Shown one piece after another: positions 44,929 through 53,639 of a stretch of DNA of 64,000 nt. Source of the stretch: Flavobacterium sp. 1 (lineage in GTDB: Bacteria; Bacteroidota; Bacteroidia; Flavobacteriales; Flavobacteriaceae); the NCBI RefSeq assembly GCF_002797935.1, contig NZ_PGER01000001.1, positions 3,224,001-3,288,000 on the forward strand, written 5' to 3'. The translations under genes were made by a program, and so were the position numbers. The notes beneath the pieces were generated by a model. That model had not been told where the DNA came from and did not search any database. It saw nothing but the letters and a program-made list of their open reading frames with translations. Numbering within the stretch: position 1 is the stretch's first letter; each line of letters begins with the position of its first letter.

Positions 44929-45837
44929 TTACTTTTTTTCTGCAATTCTCAACTTGGCACTTCTAGCTCTATTGTTCAACTTGATTTCTTCATTATCCGG
45001 AACTATCAATTTTCCTATTGTATTAAAAGGAACAGAGAAATTACCATAAAAATCACGTTCTGGTTCTCCTTCAAACATTCCGTTTTTTATGAATCTTTTT
45101 ACCAATCGGTCTTCCAATGAATGATAAGAAATCACGCTTAATCTTCCGCCAGGTTTCAAAATCTCCAGAGACTGTTCCAAAAACTCTTTTAAAACATCCA
45201 TTTCCTGATTCACTTCAATTCGAATCGCTTGATAGATTTGTGCTAATATTTTATTTCGGACTCTTTCTGGCAGATATTTCGCCAAGACTTCTTTCAATTC
45301 ATCGGTGGTTTTTATAATTCTATGCTCTCTAGCCTCAACAATTGTTCTTGCCAAAGCTGGCGCATTTTTCAACTCGCCATAATCCAAGAACACTCTTCGC
45401 AAATTAGCATCATCATATTCATTGACCACTCGATAGGCGTTCAAATCATTTTTCTGACTCATTCTCATATCAAGTTCTGCATCAAAACGGGTTGAAAAAC
45501 CTCTTTCGGCCACATCAAATTGATGGGAAGAAACTCCCAAATCACCTAAAATTCCATCCGCTTCTTTCACGCCATGAAAACGCAAAAACCTTTTTATAAA
45601 TCTGAAATTCTCATTAATCAATGTAAATCTTTCGTCTGGCAATGCATTTGCCAAAGCATCCTCATCTTGGTCAAAAGCAAATAATTTTCCGTTTGGCCCC
45701 AGCCTTCTCAATATTTCTTTGGAATGACCGCCTCCGCCAAAGGTTACATCCACATATATTCCGTCTGGCTTTATATTCAAACCATCTACAGTCGGATGAA
45801 GCAATACTGGATTATGATATTCCATTGTCGTCGTCAT
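44929..45837 (-). CDS. rsmH: 16S rRNA (cytosine-1402-N4) methyltransferase RsmH
   Basis: A 302-aa SAM methyltransferase (MraW). It has YHNPVLLHPTVDGL at the front, the SAM loop DVTFGGGGHS, GILGDLGVSSHQFD, the FSTRFDAELDMRM motif and SVISYHSLEDRLVK. The start overlaps mraZ by 26 bp, the usual coupling. It sits second in the dcw cluster. Confidence 0.97.
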   Translation of the reverse strand: MTTTMEYHNPVLLHPTVDGLNIKPDGIYVDVTFGGGGHSKEILRRLGPNGKLFAFDQDEDALANALPDERFTLINENFRFIKRFLRFHGVKEADGILGDLGVSSHQFDVAERGFSTRFDAELDMRMSQKNDLNAYRVVNEYDDANLRRVFLDYGELKNAPALARTIVEAREHRIIKTTDELKEVLAKYLPERVRNKILAQIYQAIRIEVNQEMDVLKEFLEQSLEILKPGGRLSVISYHSLEDRLVKRFIKNGMFEGEPERDFYGNFSVPFNTIGKLIVPDNEEIKLNNRARSAKLRIAEKK

Positions 45838-46285
45838 TTAAATTACCCATTACTTCTTCGGCTAAATCTGCAAAATCAACATCTGCACCGTCAATTGATT
45901 TCTCATACAAATCCTTATCCCAAATTTCTACAATATTAACTGCGGAAGAAAAAACTACATCTTTATCAATACTGGCAAAAACCACTAAATCTTTAGGAAC
46001 CAGCAATCTGCCCAAAGCATCTATTTCTACCACTTTTACACCAGCGGTAAAACGGCGGATAAAGTCATTGTTTTTCTTTACAAATCGGTTAAGTTTGTTG
46101 ATTTTTTTCATCATCAAATTCCACTCTTCCATAGGATACAATTCCAGACAGGGCTGAAATACAGAACGCTTCAAAACAAAACCGTTTTGAAGCGAGGAAG
46201 CCAATTGCTTTTTTAAGGGAGCAGGTAATAAAACCCGTCCTTTTGCATCGACTTTACACTCATATGTTCCTATAATTGTGTCCAA
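45812..46285 (-). CDS. mraZ: Transcriptional regulator MraZ (TTG start)
   Basis: A 157-aa double AbrB-like protein. Each half carries the MraZ D-x-x-G-R motif: DAKGRVLLP near residue 15 and DALGRLLVP near residue 95. The frame is open to 46333, but the family's N-terminus (M-x-T-I-x-G-T-Y-E-C) aligns with a TTG codon at 46285. No in-frame ATG lies nearby except one beyond the predicted transcription start. MraZ represses or tunes its own dcw operon by binding direct repeats upstream. Four GTGGT boxes lie at 46329-46374. Confidence 0.92.
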   Translation of the reverse strand: MDTIIGTYECKVDAKGRVLLPAPLKKQLASSLQNGFVLKRSVFQPCLELYPMEEWNLMMKKINKLNRFVKKNNDFIRRFTAGVKVVEIDALGRLLVPKDLVVFASIDKDVVFSSAVNIVEIWDKDLYEKSIDGADVDFADLAEEVMGNLNDDDNGIS

Positions 46286-46309
46286 GTGAATTGTATTAAT
46301 TGCATTAAG

Positions 46310-46317
46310 CAAAAATA
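46310..46317 (-). promoter_or_regulatory. -7 element of the mraZ (dcw) promoter
   Basis: The minus strand reads TATTTTTG (TAnnTTTG), 24 bp upstream of the TTG start of mraZ and 11 bp downstream of the GTGGT box array. Transcription would start near 46303. Confidence 0.6.
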
Positions 46318-46328
46318 TATAAAATATT

Positions 46329-46374
46329 ACCACAATTTACCACTATCTACCACTTTGTTAATAAGTTTAACCAC
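46329..46374 (-). promoter_or_regulatory. mraZ: MraZ-binding box array
   Basis: The minus strand carries GTGGT four times, at plus coordinates 46329-46333, 46339-46343, 46349-46353 and 46370-46374. The spacing is 10, 10 and 21 bp, so all boxes fall on the same helix face. MraZ of other bacteria binds short G-rich repeats with about 10-bp period upstream of mraZ, so these are likely its autoregulatory sites. They cover the -33 region of the dcw promoter. The rest of the spacer to 46623 shows nothing else I can support. Confidence 0.78.
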
Positions 46375-46623
46375 TTTTGACCAAAAACGCTTAGTTTATA
46401 CACTATCAGGCCATTAGCTGTAAAATCGATATTTTGTAAGAAAGCTTATGATTTAAGTAAAAGTCTATTTTTTTGATTGCTAAAACATATTCTTAAAAGC
46501 TTTAAAAAATATTTCTTAATCATTAAAAAAGCAATAAAAAGAAGCTCAAAAAGCATCCTTTATACATGTAAGAATAAAAGGTTAAAAAATAGCCGCCAAA
46601 ATTCTTTTTAATTTTTTAAACCC

Positions 46624-46631
46624 TATATTTG
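46624..46631 (+). promoter_or_regulatory. -7 element of the alpha/beta hydrolase gene
   Basis: The plus strand reads TATATTTG, a TAnnTTTG match, 28 bp before the ATG at 46660. Confidence 0.5.
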
Positions 46632-46659
46632 TAAAAAATTGAAATTGTTATCTTAAAAC

Positions 46660-47433
46660 ATGGAAAAATATTACAAAAAAGAAGGCAAATACGGATATTA
46701 CGAAGCAGGCGAAGGAATTCCGATTGTCATCTTACATGGTTTAATGGGAGGACTTAGTAATTTTGATGCTGTAGCCAGTTATTTTTCCAATAAAGGATAC
46801 AGAATCATCATCCCCGATTTACCTATTTATACTCAAAACATATTAAAAACTAACGTGAAAAGTTTTGCTGTCTATGTAAAAAACTTCATTACTTTCAAAA
46901 AATTAGACCGAGTAATTCTTTTAGGAAATTCACTTGGAGGACATATCGCATTATACCATACCAAAATGTTTCCAGAGAAAGTTTCAGGGCTTGTAATTAC
47001 TGGAAGTTCTGGTCTTTACGAAAGCGCCATGGGAGACAGTTATCCAAAAAGAGGCGACTATGAATACATCAAGAAAAAAGCCGAAGATGTATTTTATGAT
47101 CCAAAAATAGCCACTCCAGAACTTATTGACGAAGTATACGCCACAGTAAATGACCGTATAAAATTAATCAAAACCCTGACAATTGCCAAAAGTGCCATTC
47201 GTCATAATATGGCCAAAGATTTACCAAAAATGCATGTGCAGACTTGTATTATTTGGGGGAAAAATGACAAAGTTACACCACCAGATGTAGCAGATGAATT
47301 TCATAAATTATTACCTAATTCGACTTTATACTGGATTGACAAATGCGGACACGCAGCCATGATGGAACAGCCAGAAGAGTTTAATGCACATCTTGAAGAC
47401 TGGCTTACTCATACACATTTGGCTGAACATTAA
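46660..47433 (+). CDS. Alpha/beta hydrolase
   Basis: A 257-aa soluble hydrolase without signal peptide. The oxyanion motif is LHGLMGG, the nucleophile Ser lies in LGNSLGGH (about residue 94), and the acid and His are in GKNDKVTPP and KCGHAAMMEQPEEF. It resembles the carboxylesterase/MhpC-like branch. The substrate is unknown. It is followed 28 bp later by engB, and the pair is divergent from the dcw cluster, a common flavobacterial arrangement. Confidence 0.93.
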   Translation: MEKYYKKEGKYGYYEAGEGIPIVILHGLMGGLSNFDAVASYFSNKGYRIIIPDLPIYTQNILKTNVKSFAVYVKNFITFKKLDRVILLGNSLGGHIALYHTKMFPEKVSGLVITGSSGLYESAMGDSYPKRGDYEYIKKKAEDVFYDPKIATPELIDEVYATVNDRIKLIKTLTIAKSAIRHNMAKDLPKMHVQTCIIWGKNDKVTPPDVADEFHKLLPNSTLYWIDKCGHAAMMEQPEEFNAHLEDWLTHTHLAEH

Positions 47434-47461
47434 TTGATCGGAGAATTTTACACTCAAAAAC

Positions 47462-48082
47462 ATGAAAATTAATACTGCCGAATTCGTAATAAGCAACTCA
47501 GATGTAAGCAAATGTCCTAAGGATTTTTTACCCGAATATGCTTTCATTGGCCGTTCCAATGTTGGGAAGTCATCATTAATCAACATGCTGACTAACCAAA
47601 AGAAACTAGCAAAGACATCCGGAAGACCTGGAAAAACTCAGCTTATCAATCACTTTTTAATCAATAATAATTGGTTCCTTGTCGATTTGCCAGGTTATGG
47701 CTATGCCAAAGTTTCCAAAAAAACAAAATCAATTTTTCAGGAATTCATCACCGATTATTTCGAAAGAAGAGAACAGCTGGTTTGTGCTTTTGTCTTAATT
47801 GACATTCGTCACGAAGCACAGACAATCGACATTGAATTCATGTCGTATATGGGTGAAAGTGAAATTCCATTTTGTATTATTTTTACTAAAGCAGATAAAA
47901 TCAGTAAAGTAAAAATCGATTCTCATATTGCAGCTTACAAAAAACAAATGTTTGCCAACAACTGGGCCGAAATGCCACAGTACTTTGTTACTTCGGCAAC
48001 AGAATCTACAGGAAAAGAAGAGCTTCTAAGTTATATAGACGAAGTAAATCAAGAGGTTTTTAAAAACAATTCTGAGTTTTAA
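47462..48082 (+). CDS. engB: Ribosome biogenesis GTPase EngB/YsxC (YihA)
   Basis: A 206-aa TrmE-Era-EngA-EngB-type GTPase for late 50S assembly. G1 is GRSNVGKSSLIN, G3 is DLPGYGYAK, G4 is TKADK and G5 is TSATEST. The SGRPGKTQLINHF stretch before G3 is typical for YihA. The length is standard. It ends before a bidirectional terminator at 48102-48145. Confidence 0.96.
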   Translation: MKINTAEFVISNSDVSKCPKDFLPEYAFIGRSNVGKSSLINMLTNQKKLAKTSGRPGKTQLINHFLINNNWFLVDLPGYGYAKVSKKTKSIFQEFITDYFERREQLVCAFVLIDIRHEAQTIDIEFMSYMGESEIPFCIIFTKADKISKVKIDSHIAAYKKQMFANNWAEMPQYFVTSATESTGKEELLSYIDEVNQEVFKNNSEF

Positions 48083-48101
48083 AAAGACTTAATTAAATAT
48101 A

Positions 48102-48145
48102 AAAAAATCCCAAAACTATCAAAAAATGTAGTTTTGGGATTTTTT
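48102..48145. terminator. Bidirectional terminator between engB and gldC
   Basis: AAAAATCCCAAAACTA and TAGTTTTGGGATTTTT arms around a 10-nt loop, with A and T runs on both sides. It lies between the convergent engB and gldC genes. Confidence 0.85.
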
Positions 48146-48170
48146 ATTTTAATATCCTTGTTTTAGAAAA

Positions 48171-48506
48171 TTACTTTTTTAGCTCTAATTTTTCTGCAAA
48201 ATAATCGCAGAAATCAAGCATCGTATCCGACATTTTTTCATCATTAGTCGCTCTTTTAAAAGTTTCGGCCATGGATACCAATGTTTGGTGAAAGAAAATT
48301 TTCATTTCATCAACAGGCATATCTTTTGTCCATAAATCGATACGCATACTTTCTTTGGCTTTGCTGTCCCAAACATTCAGCATAATCGCTTTGGATTCTG
48401 AAAGTTCTATTCCGCCGTCTTGAGCAGTCCAAAAAAGTTTTTCCGGAACACGGTTTTCGTCTAATTCGACTAAAAATTTAATTTCTGAGGTATTTTTATC
48501 TGACAT
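48171..48506 (-). CDS. gldC: Gliding motility protein GldC
   Basis: A 111-aa small acidic protein. The stretch FLVELDENRVPEKLFWTAQDGG, cut here to ELDENRVPEKLFWTAQDGG, and DLWTKDMPVDEMKIFFHQTL are typical for GldC, a soluble accessory factor for Bacteroidota gliding motility. Its start overlaps the gldB stop by 1 bp, and gldB-gldC is the conserved order. It supports assignment to a gliding flavobacterium. Confidence 0.92.
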   Translation of the reverse strand: MSDKNTSEIKFLVELDENRVPEKLFWTAQDGGIELSESKAIMLNVWDSKAKESMRIDLWTKDMPVDEMKIFFHQTLVSMAETFKRATNDEKMSDTMLDFCDYFAEKLELKK

Positions 48507-49465
48507 TATTTCTTGGGTTTGTATTTTGATTTTTCGAAAATTTCTTTGGCATCCATTTTTAACATCTGATCCAATTTAGTATCATTATTTTCCATAAATG
48601 ATCTAACAATCTGCCATCCTATCCAAGAACCTACTTGTCCTGGAGAATCATTGTCAATTTCCAAATAAAATTTTGAAAACGGCGATGGATCGATAAAACG
48701 GGAAGCTAACTTTTGTTCATCGCTAAAAAGCATTTCTCTTTCAATGAAATAGCGCCAAATATAAGATTCATTATCTTGGCACCAAACAATCTGTTCAGGA
48801 GTGTAGCCCATTTTTTCGGCATCACTGTATTCCGGCAGTAAAATATCTTTTAAATAGAGTTCTTTTCCAAAATAGATCATTTGGGACAACAAATTTTTAT
48901 CTGTTGGCGGAGCAATCTTTCCTGATGAAAAACTCTTTACAACATCAGGCATCATTTGCCTTTCTTCAAAATTTTGTTTCAGATATTTCGGAAAAGTATA
49001 AAACTTATGATCTTTTCCTAAGTACAGTTCTAACGAAATTATAATTAACGAATCGGCATAAATTGCTTTATTGTTATAATCCATATCCGAAATCAGCGTA
49101 ATAACTTTTGGCGTTTTGGTCTTTGGAAAATAATATTTCATGTGCTGTACCAAAGTCTCAACACTATTTTGAATTTCGTCAGAGGAAGGGTATTTTTTTT
49201 CAACTTCAGCATATACTTCCCTCCAGACAGGAGCAGTCATTTTATTTGTCCAAACGGTATCATTAATGTTTGGCGAGAAGAAATAAGGATATTGTTTTTT
49301 TAATTTCTGTAAATCCTTTGGAGATGTTTCAAAAAACTGCTTATCAAAACGCTCGACCTTAACAGCATCTGCCGGTGTTTCTTCAATAGCTTTTTCGACT
49401 TTACTTTTTTGGTCACAAGACACAAACAGCAGACAAAAAACAACAGGCAATAGAAAAAATTTCAT
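48506..49465 (-). CDS. gldB: Gliding motility lipoprotein GldB
   Basis: A 319-aa lipoprotein. The signal peptide ends LLFVSC (Cys about 17), followed by DQKSKVEKA. GldB features are visible: VKVERFDKQFFE, PKDLQKLKKQYPYFF and, near the end, PGQVGSWIGWQIVRSFM. GldB is required for gliding and for assembly of the motility/type IX machinery in Flavobacterium. A TATATTTG box (minus, near 49617) may serve as promoter. It forms an operon with gldC. Confidence 0.92.
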   Translation of the reverse strand: MKFFLLPVVFCLLFVSCDQKSKVEKAIEETPADAVKVERFDKQFFETSPKDLQKLKKQYPYFFSPNINDTVWTNKMTAPVWREVYAEVEKKYPSSDEIQNSVETLVQHMKYYFPKTKTPKVITLISDMDYNNKAIYADSLIIISLELYLGKDHKFYTFPKYLKQNFEERQMMPDVVKSFSSGKIAPPTDKNLLSQMIYFGKELYLKDILLPEYSDAEKMGYTPEQIVWCQDNESYIWRYFIEREMLFSDEQKLASRFIDPSPFSKFYLEIDNDSPGQVGSWIGWQIVRSFMENNDTKLDQMLKMDAKEIFEKSKYKPKK

Positions 49466-49654
49466 ATATAATTATTTATTTATCAATTTTTAGAAAGGAT
49501 TTAAACACTATTCGTAAATCTTCACAAGGATTTTCATCCTATATAAAACATATGCTATTATTTTATTTAAATTTGTTATCTATGGAATTCTAAAAACTTT
49601 GTATTCATTTTTTTTTGCAAATATACATTCCTGCTTTTTAAAACTTAAACTATT

Positions 49655-50452
49655 ATGACTAAAAAAAGAACCCTTCAAATCGAAAAAGTAAACACACATA
49701 TTGTCAAATGGCTAAAAAGCTATGCTGAAAATTCAAAAGTCAACGGATTTGTAATTGGAATTTCAGGGGGAGTAGATTCGGCAGTAACCTCAACACTCTG
49801 TGCCCAAACAGGTTTAAAAGTACTATGCGTCGAAATGCCAATTCACCAAGCACATAGTCATGTTACCCGCGGACGTGAACACATTGAACAATTAAAAGAA
49901 CAATTTCCAAACGTCAGTAGTGTTGAAGCAGATTTAACTTCGGTTTTTCAAGATTTCATAAAACAGGTTCCGGAAACAAGTGATGAACACAAACTTCATT
50001 TATCTCTTGCCAACACCCGTTCCCGACTAAGAATGACCACTTTATATTATTTTGCAGGCATTCACGGCTTATTAGTTGCTGGAACAGGAAATAAAGTAGA
50101 AGATTTTGGAGTAGGTTTCTATACTAAATACGGAGACGGCGGCGTTGATTTGAGTCCAATAGCCGATTTAATGAAATCTGAAGTATACCAATTAGGAGCC
50201 TATTTAAAAATTCCAGATTCTATATTAACAGCCTCACCTACAGACGGATTATTTGGTGACGAACGAACAGATGAAGACCAATTGGGCGCAAGTTATGACG
50301 AATTAGAATGGGCAATGAATGTAAATGAGTCAAAAACTGACGCAAATACGTTTACAGAACGTCAAAAAAATGTTTACGAGATTTACAAGAAACTCAATAA
50401 AAACAACCAGCATAAAATGAATCCAATACCAGTTTGCATAATAAATTGTTAA
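49655..50452 (+). CDS. nadE: Ammonia-dependent NAD+ synthetase NadE
   Basis: A 265-aa PP-loop enzyme making NAD from deamido-NAD. The ATP motif is ISGGVDSAVTS, followed by LANTRSRLRMTTLYY, GTGNKVEDFGVGFYTKYGDGG, here in parts GTGNKVEDF and FYTKYGDGG, and the SPTDGLFGDERTDEDQLG substrate loop. There is no glutaminase domain, so free ammonia is the donor. It diverges from gldB. A TAAATTTG box lies at 49568-49575. Confidence 0.95.
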   Translation: MTKKRTLQIEKVNTHIVKWLKSYAENSKVNGFVIGISGGVDSAVTSTLCAQTGLKVLCVEMPIHQAHSHVTRGREHIEQLKEQFPNVSSVEADLTSVFQDFIKQVPETSDEHKLHLSLANTRSRLRMTTLYYFAGIHGLLVAGTGNKVEDFGVGFYTKYGDGGVDLSPIADLMKSEVYQLGAYLKIPDSILTASPTDGLFGDERTDEDQLGASYDELEWAMNVNESKTDANTFTERQKNVYEIYKKLNKNNQHKMNPIPVCIINC

Positions 50453-50539
50453 AAAAAAATAATTTGTCCGAAAAATTAGACTTATATAAAAATATTTTTT
50501 AATTTTATATCTTCAAAAACAATCCTAAAACTAAATACC

Positions 50540-51169
50540 ATGATTAAAGTTTGTTTAGCAGATAACTATCCTGTAGTACATTTTGGAATAAAATCGTACT
50601 TCAAAGACCATTCGGACATTTCTATTGTTGCCAATGTTGGTAACTTCGCAATGGTAAAAGACATCCTTCTTACAAAAGAAATAGATGTTCTTGTATTGGA
50701 CTTGGAGCTTGAAGGGCTTTCAAGCATTTTCGAAATCAAATCGGTTTTGAAAAATTTTCCAAAAACAAAAATTGTTTTTTACAGCGGACTGTCAGAACAG
50801 ATCTACGCTCCAAACGCTATTAAAGCTGGAGTTTCTGGATTTGTTCACAAAACTGAAAAGCTGGAAACTTTGGGTCAGTCGATCATCAAAGTAAACCAAG
50901 GCAAAATCATCATGAATGAAGCTGTTATGAAAAACATTGCTTTGATTGCAAAACAAAGCAAAAGCGAACGTTTGTACAGAAAACTTTCCAATCGTGAAGT
51001 TGAAGTACTGCGTTATTTAAGCGACGGTAAGAAAAACCACGAAATCGCTGAAATCTTATCACTTAACGAGAAAACAATCAGTACTTACAAACTACGATTG
51101 TTGACTAAATTAAACGTTACGAATCTAGTAGATTTAGTAAATAAAGCTAAAACTTTAGAAATCGTTTAA
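50540..51169 (+). CDS. LuxR/NarL-type response regulator
   Basis: A 209-aa regulator. The receiver (1-120) has the acidic residue D8, the phospho-acceptor Asp in VLVLDLELEG (about 54) and the conserved Lys in FVHKTEK. The C-terminal LuxR HTH (about 145-205) has LSNREVEVLRYLSDG and EIAEILSLNEKTISTYKLRLLTKL. No kinase is adjacent, so it is an orphan here. A terminator hairpin (51249-51287) follows. Confidence 0.94.
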   Translation: MIKVCLADNYPVVHFGIKSYFKDHSDISIVANVGNFAMVKDILLTKEIDVLVLDLELEGLSSIFEIKSVLKNFPKTKIVFYSGLSEQIYAPNAIKAGVSGFVHKTEKLETLGQSIIKVNQGKIIMNEAVMKNIALIAKQSKSERLYRKLSNREVEVLRYLSDGKKNHEIAEILSLNEKTISTYKLRLLTKLNVTNLVDLVNKAKTLEIV

Positions 51170-51248
51170 CTGTAGCGAGACATTACTCTTCCTAATTTTT
51201 TTGAAAAAGAATTGATTAGTTTATAGTAATCCATCGCCAAAGACATTG

Positions 51249-51297
51249 ACTCTGTATTATCTGAACCTGGTTCATTTGATACAGAGTTTTTATTATT
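51249..51297 (+). terminator. Terminator of the LuxR-type regulator
   Basis: The arms ACTCTGTAT (51249-51257) and ATACAGAGT (51279-51287) enclose an inner GAACC/GGTTC stem, followed by TTTTATT. Confidence 0.75.
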
Positions 51298-51331
51298 AAA
51301 TATGTTTCATTTATAAATCCAACGAATGAAA

Positions 51332-53305
51332 TTAATTATAATTTTGAACGACCACACCTAAAAATACACATATATCTTTATTAAGATTATTATAGTCATT
51401 TATATCGGATAGGATTTCTGAATTATCAATTTTAGAATCAGTAGAAATTGATTTCAAAAATTGCTGAACAATTTGACGAATTAAAAAAGAACGTAAACGA
51501 AAAATGTTATCTGTAACATATTGACTAATAGATTCTTCTTTTTGTTTTACAAGAATATTTTGTCCTTCCCAATTGTCCAATGAGTATTGCTCATCATCCA
51601 TTATAATATTAGTAACTTCTTGAGAAAGATGTTGAGGCAATTGAGTTAAATATTGTTCTAAATTAAATTCATCGTTTTGATGATAATAATTTATAATACT
51701 TTGATATAATTCCAAAAATAATGGATTAGACAATAAAGTTTCATCCTCCTGCAAACTTAAATAAACTTGATCATAGACTTTCAATTCTTTTTTAATTGAT
51801 TTCTTCTCAATATCTCCTTCATTTGTTCCTATTAATAAATAATCAAAAACTTCAATTTTATTCCCGTACAACAATAATATTTCAATTATTTTACGCTCCA
51901 AACGATACAACACATCAACTTTTTCAGCTTCAACTGGATTTTCATTTTTCACAACTTCAAAAGCTTTTTGCTCTTGTTTTGCTTTTTTTCCTACTTCGGC
52001 AACATCTTTTTGCACCAACTGCGCCAAAGTACTAGTTAAAACCTGCTCGGAAATATCCATTATTCTGGAACATTCCTGTATGTAGATTTCCCTCTGGATT
52101 CTGTCCGGAATCTTCGAAATACTCTGTACCATATCCCGAATCAGATCAGCTTTCTTAACTGGATCGTTTTTAGCATCATTCATTAATAGAGATGCTTTAA
52201 ACTGAATAAAATCCTTGGCATTGTTATCTAAATAGGCAACTAATTCTTCATAAGGCGTTTTCTTGGCAAAACTGTCTGGATCTTCTCCATCTGGAAATGC
52301 ACAAACTTTTACATTCATTCCTTCTTCAAGAATCAAATCAATCCCGCGGACAGAAGCGCGAAGTCCTGCCGCATCCCCGTCAAATAGAACGGTAATGTTT
52401 TTGGTCAGCCTATTGATTAACCGAATTTGATCCGGTGTAAGAGCCGTTCCCGAAGAGGCAACCACATTCTCAATACCCGCTTGATTAAACTGAATAACAT
52501 CAGTATATCCTTCGACCAAAAAACAATTATTTAGTTTGGCTATGGACTGTTTCGCTTGAAAAATACCATACAACACTTTACTTTTATGGTAAATTTCACT
52601 CTCGGGCGAGTTTAAATATTTAGCAGCTTTTTTGTCATTGGTCAAAATTCGGCCACCAAAACCAAGTACCCTTCCAGACATACTTTGAATAGGAAACATC
52701 ACCCTGCTTTTGAATCGGTCAAAAGGACGGTCTTCTCTGGCAATGGTAAGTCCAGTGCTTTCAAGAAATTCCATTTTATATCCTTTACCTAACGCTTCTT
52801 TTGTAAAAGCATCCCAAGTTTCCGGTGAATATCCTAAAGAAAATTTCTTGATGGTTTCGTTAGTAAAACCACGCTCTTTAAAATAAGAAAGCCCAATGGC
52901 TTTCCCTTCTTCAGTGTTTAAAAGTGTCGTATGAAAATAGGTTTTTGCAAATTCAGAAACCAAATACATACTTTCGCGAACATCTGTATTTAATTTTTCT
53001 TCTTCTGATCGTTCCGTTTCCTCAATCTCGATATTGTATTTTTTGGCCAAATAACGAATGGCTTCGGGATACGTAAAATGCGAATGTTCCATCAAAAAAG
53101 CAACCGAGTTACCTCCTTTTCCCGAACTAAAATCTTTCCAAATCCCTTTGGCTGGCGAAACCATAAAAGACGGAGAACGTTCATCCGAAAACGGACTCAG
53201 CCCCTTAAAATTACTTCCTGCTCTTTTTAATTGTACAAAATCTCCAATAACCTCCTCTACTCGAGCGGTTTCAAAAACTGTATCTATGGTTGCTTGTGCT
53301 ATCAA
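51332..53305 (-). CDS. dnaG: DNA primase DnaG without canonical zinc ligands
   Basis: A 657-aa primase. The N-terminal zinc-finger position (about 25-75), the catalytic TOPRIM core (VEGYTDVIQF, then SSGTALTPDQI and LFDGDAAGLRAS) and a C-terminal helicase-interaction region are in standard order. In the zinc domain the E. coli ligands C-H-C-C align here with S, S, D and S: GLSPFSDERSPSF replaces CCPFHNEKTPSF, and WKDFSSGKGGN replaces YHCFGCGAHGN. The fold appears kept but cannot bind zinc in the usual way. The catalytic acids are intact, so the enzyme should be active. Confidence 0.95.
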   Translation of the reverse strand: MIAQATIDTVFETARVEEVIGDFVQLKRAGSNFKGLSPFSDERSPSFMVSPAKGIWKDFSSGKGGNSVAFLMEHSHFTYPEAIRYLAKKYNIEIEETERSEEEKLNTDVRESMYLVSEFAKTYFHTTLLNTEEGKAIGLSYFKERGFTNETIKKFSLGYSPETWDAFTKEALGKGYKMEFLESTGLTIAREDRPFDRFKSRVMFPIQSMSGRVLGFGGRILTNDKKAAKYLNSPESEIYHKSKVLYGIFQAKQSIAKLNNCFLVEGYTDVIQFNQAGIENVVASSGTALTPDQIRLINRLTKNITVLFDGDAAGLRASVRGIDLILEEGMNVKVCAFPDGEDPDSFAKKTPYEELVAYLDNNAKDFIQFKASLLMNDAKNDPVKKADLIRDMVQSISKIPDRIQREIYIQECSRIMDISEQVLTSTLAQLVQKDVAEVGKKAKQEQKAFEVVKNENPVEAEKVDVLYRLERKIIEILLLYGNKIEVFDYLLIGTNEGDIEKKSIKKELKVYDQVYLSLQEDETLLSNPLFLELYQSIINYYHQNDEFNLEQYLTQLPQHLSQEVTNIIMDDEQYSLDNWEGQNILVKQKEESISQYVTDNIFRLRSFLIRQIVQQFLKSISTDSKIDNSEILSDINDYNNLNKDICVFLGVVVQNYN

Positions 53306-53435
53306 AATTTATGAGAATATTTAATGGTAATCCTTTCGAGAATTCGAATGGTTACAAAAATACACAAATCAAACTTTAAACCCAGATTCCATATTAGAAA
53401 TCTGCTTCATTTGAATTCTACCTAACTTTTTTATT

Positions 53436-53546
53436 TACCGCAAGGGCGCAATGACTTTAATTTATCTGTATTCCGCAAAGACCGCAAAGCTTTGCGTTCC
53501 TTGCGCTTTCAAAAAAACAAAAAACTTTGCGCTCCTTTCGGTTAAA
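53436..53546. repeat. Palindromic intergenic repeat
   Basis: The outer arms TTTACCGCAAGGGCGCAA and (inverted) TTTGCGCTCCTTTCGGTTAAA pair imperfectly. The centre has the palindrome CGCAAAGCTTTGCG (53483-53496) and repeated CCGCAAAG units. There is no coding content. It resembles a REP-like dispersed element. It fills the 330-bp gap between dnaG and the next gene, along with the terminator at 53591-53622. Confidence 0.55.
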
Positions 53547-53590
53547 ATGATTAGAGTTATGTTCGCATTAGAAAAAGCACTAGTATAAAT

Positions 53591-53622
53591 AAAAAAAGTG
53601 CTTCATCTCTGAAACACTTTTT
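53591..53622 (-). terminator. Terminator of the ECF-linked barrel protein
   Basis: AAAAAAGTG-TTC and GAA-CACTTTTTT arms, 18 bp past the stop at 53640, with a T-run on the minus strand. Confidence 0.65.
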
Positions 53623-53639
53623 TACAATAAAAAACTTAA

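Noticed and set aside
45642..46157. 171-aa plus-strand ORF across rsmH and mraZ
   Set aside because: Both genes on the other strand are certain, and the antisense translation has no signal, family or sensible composition.
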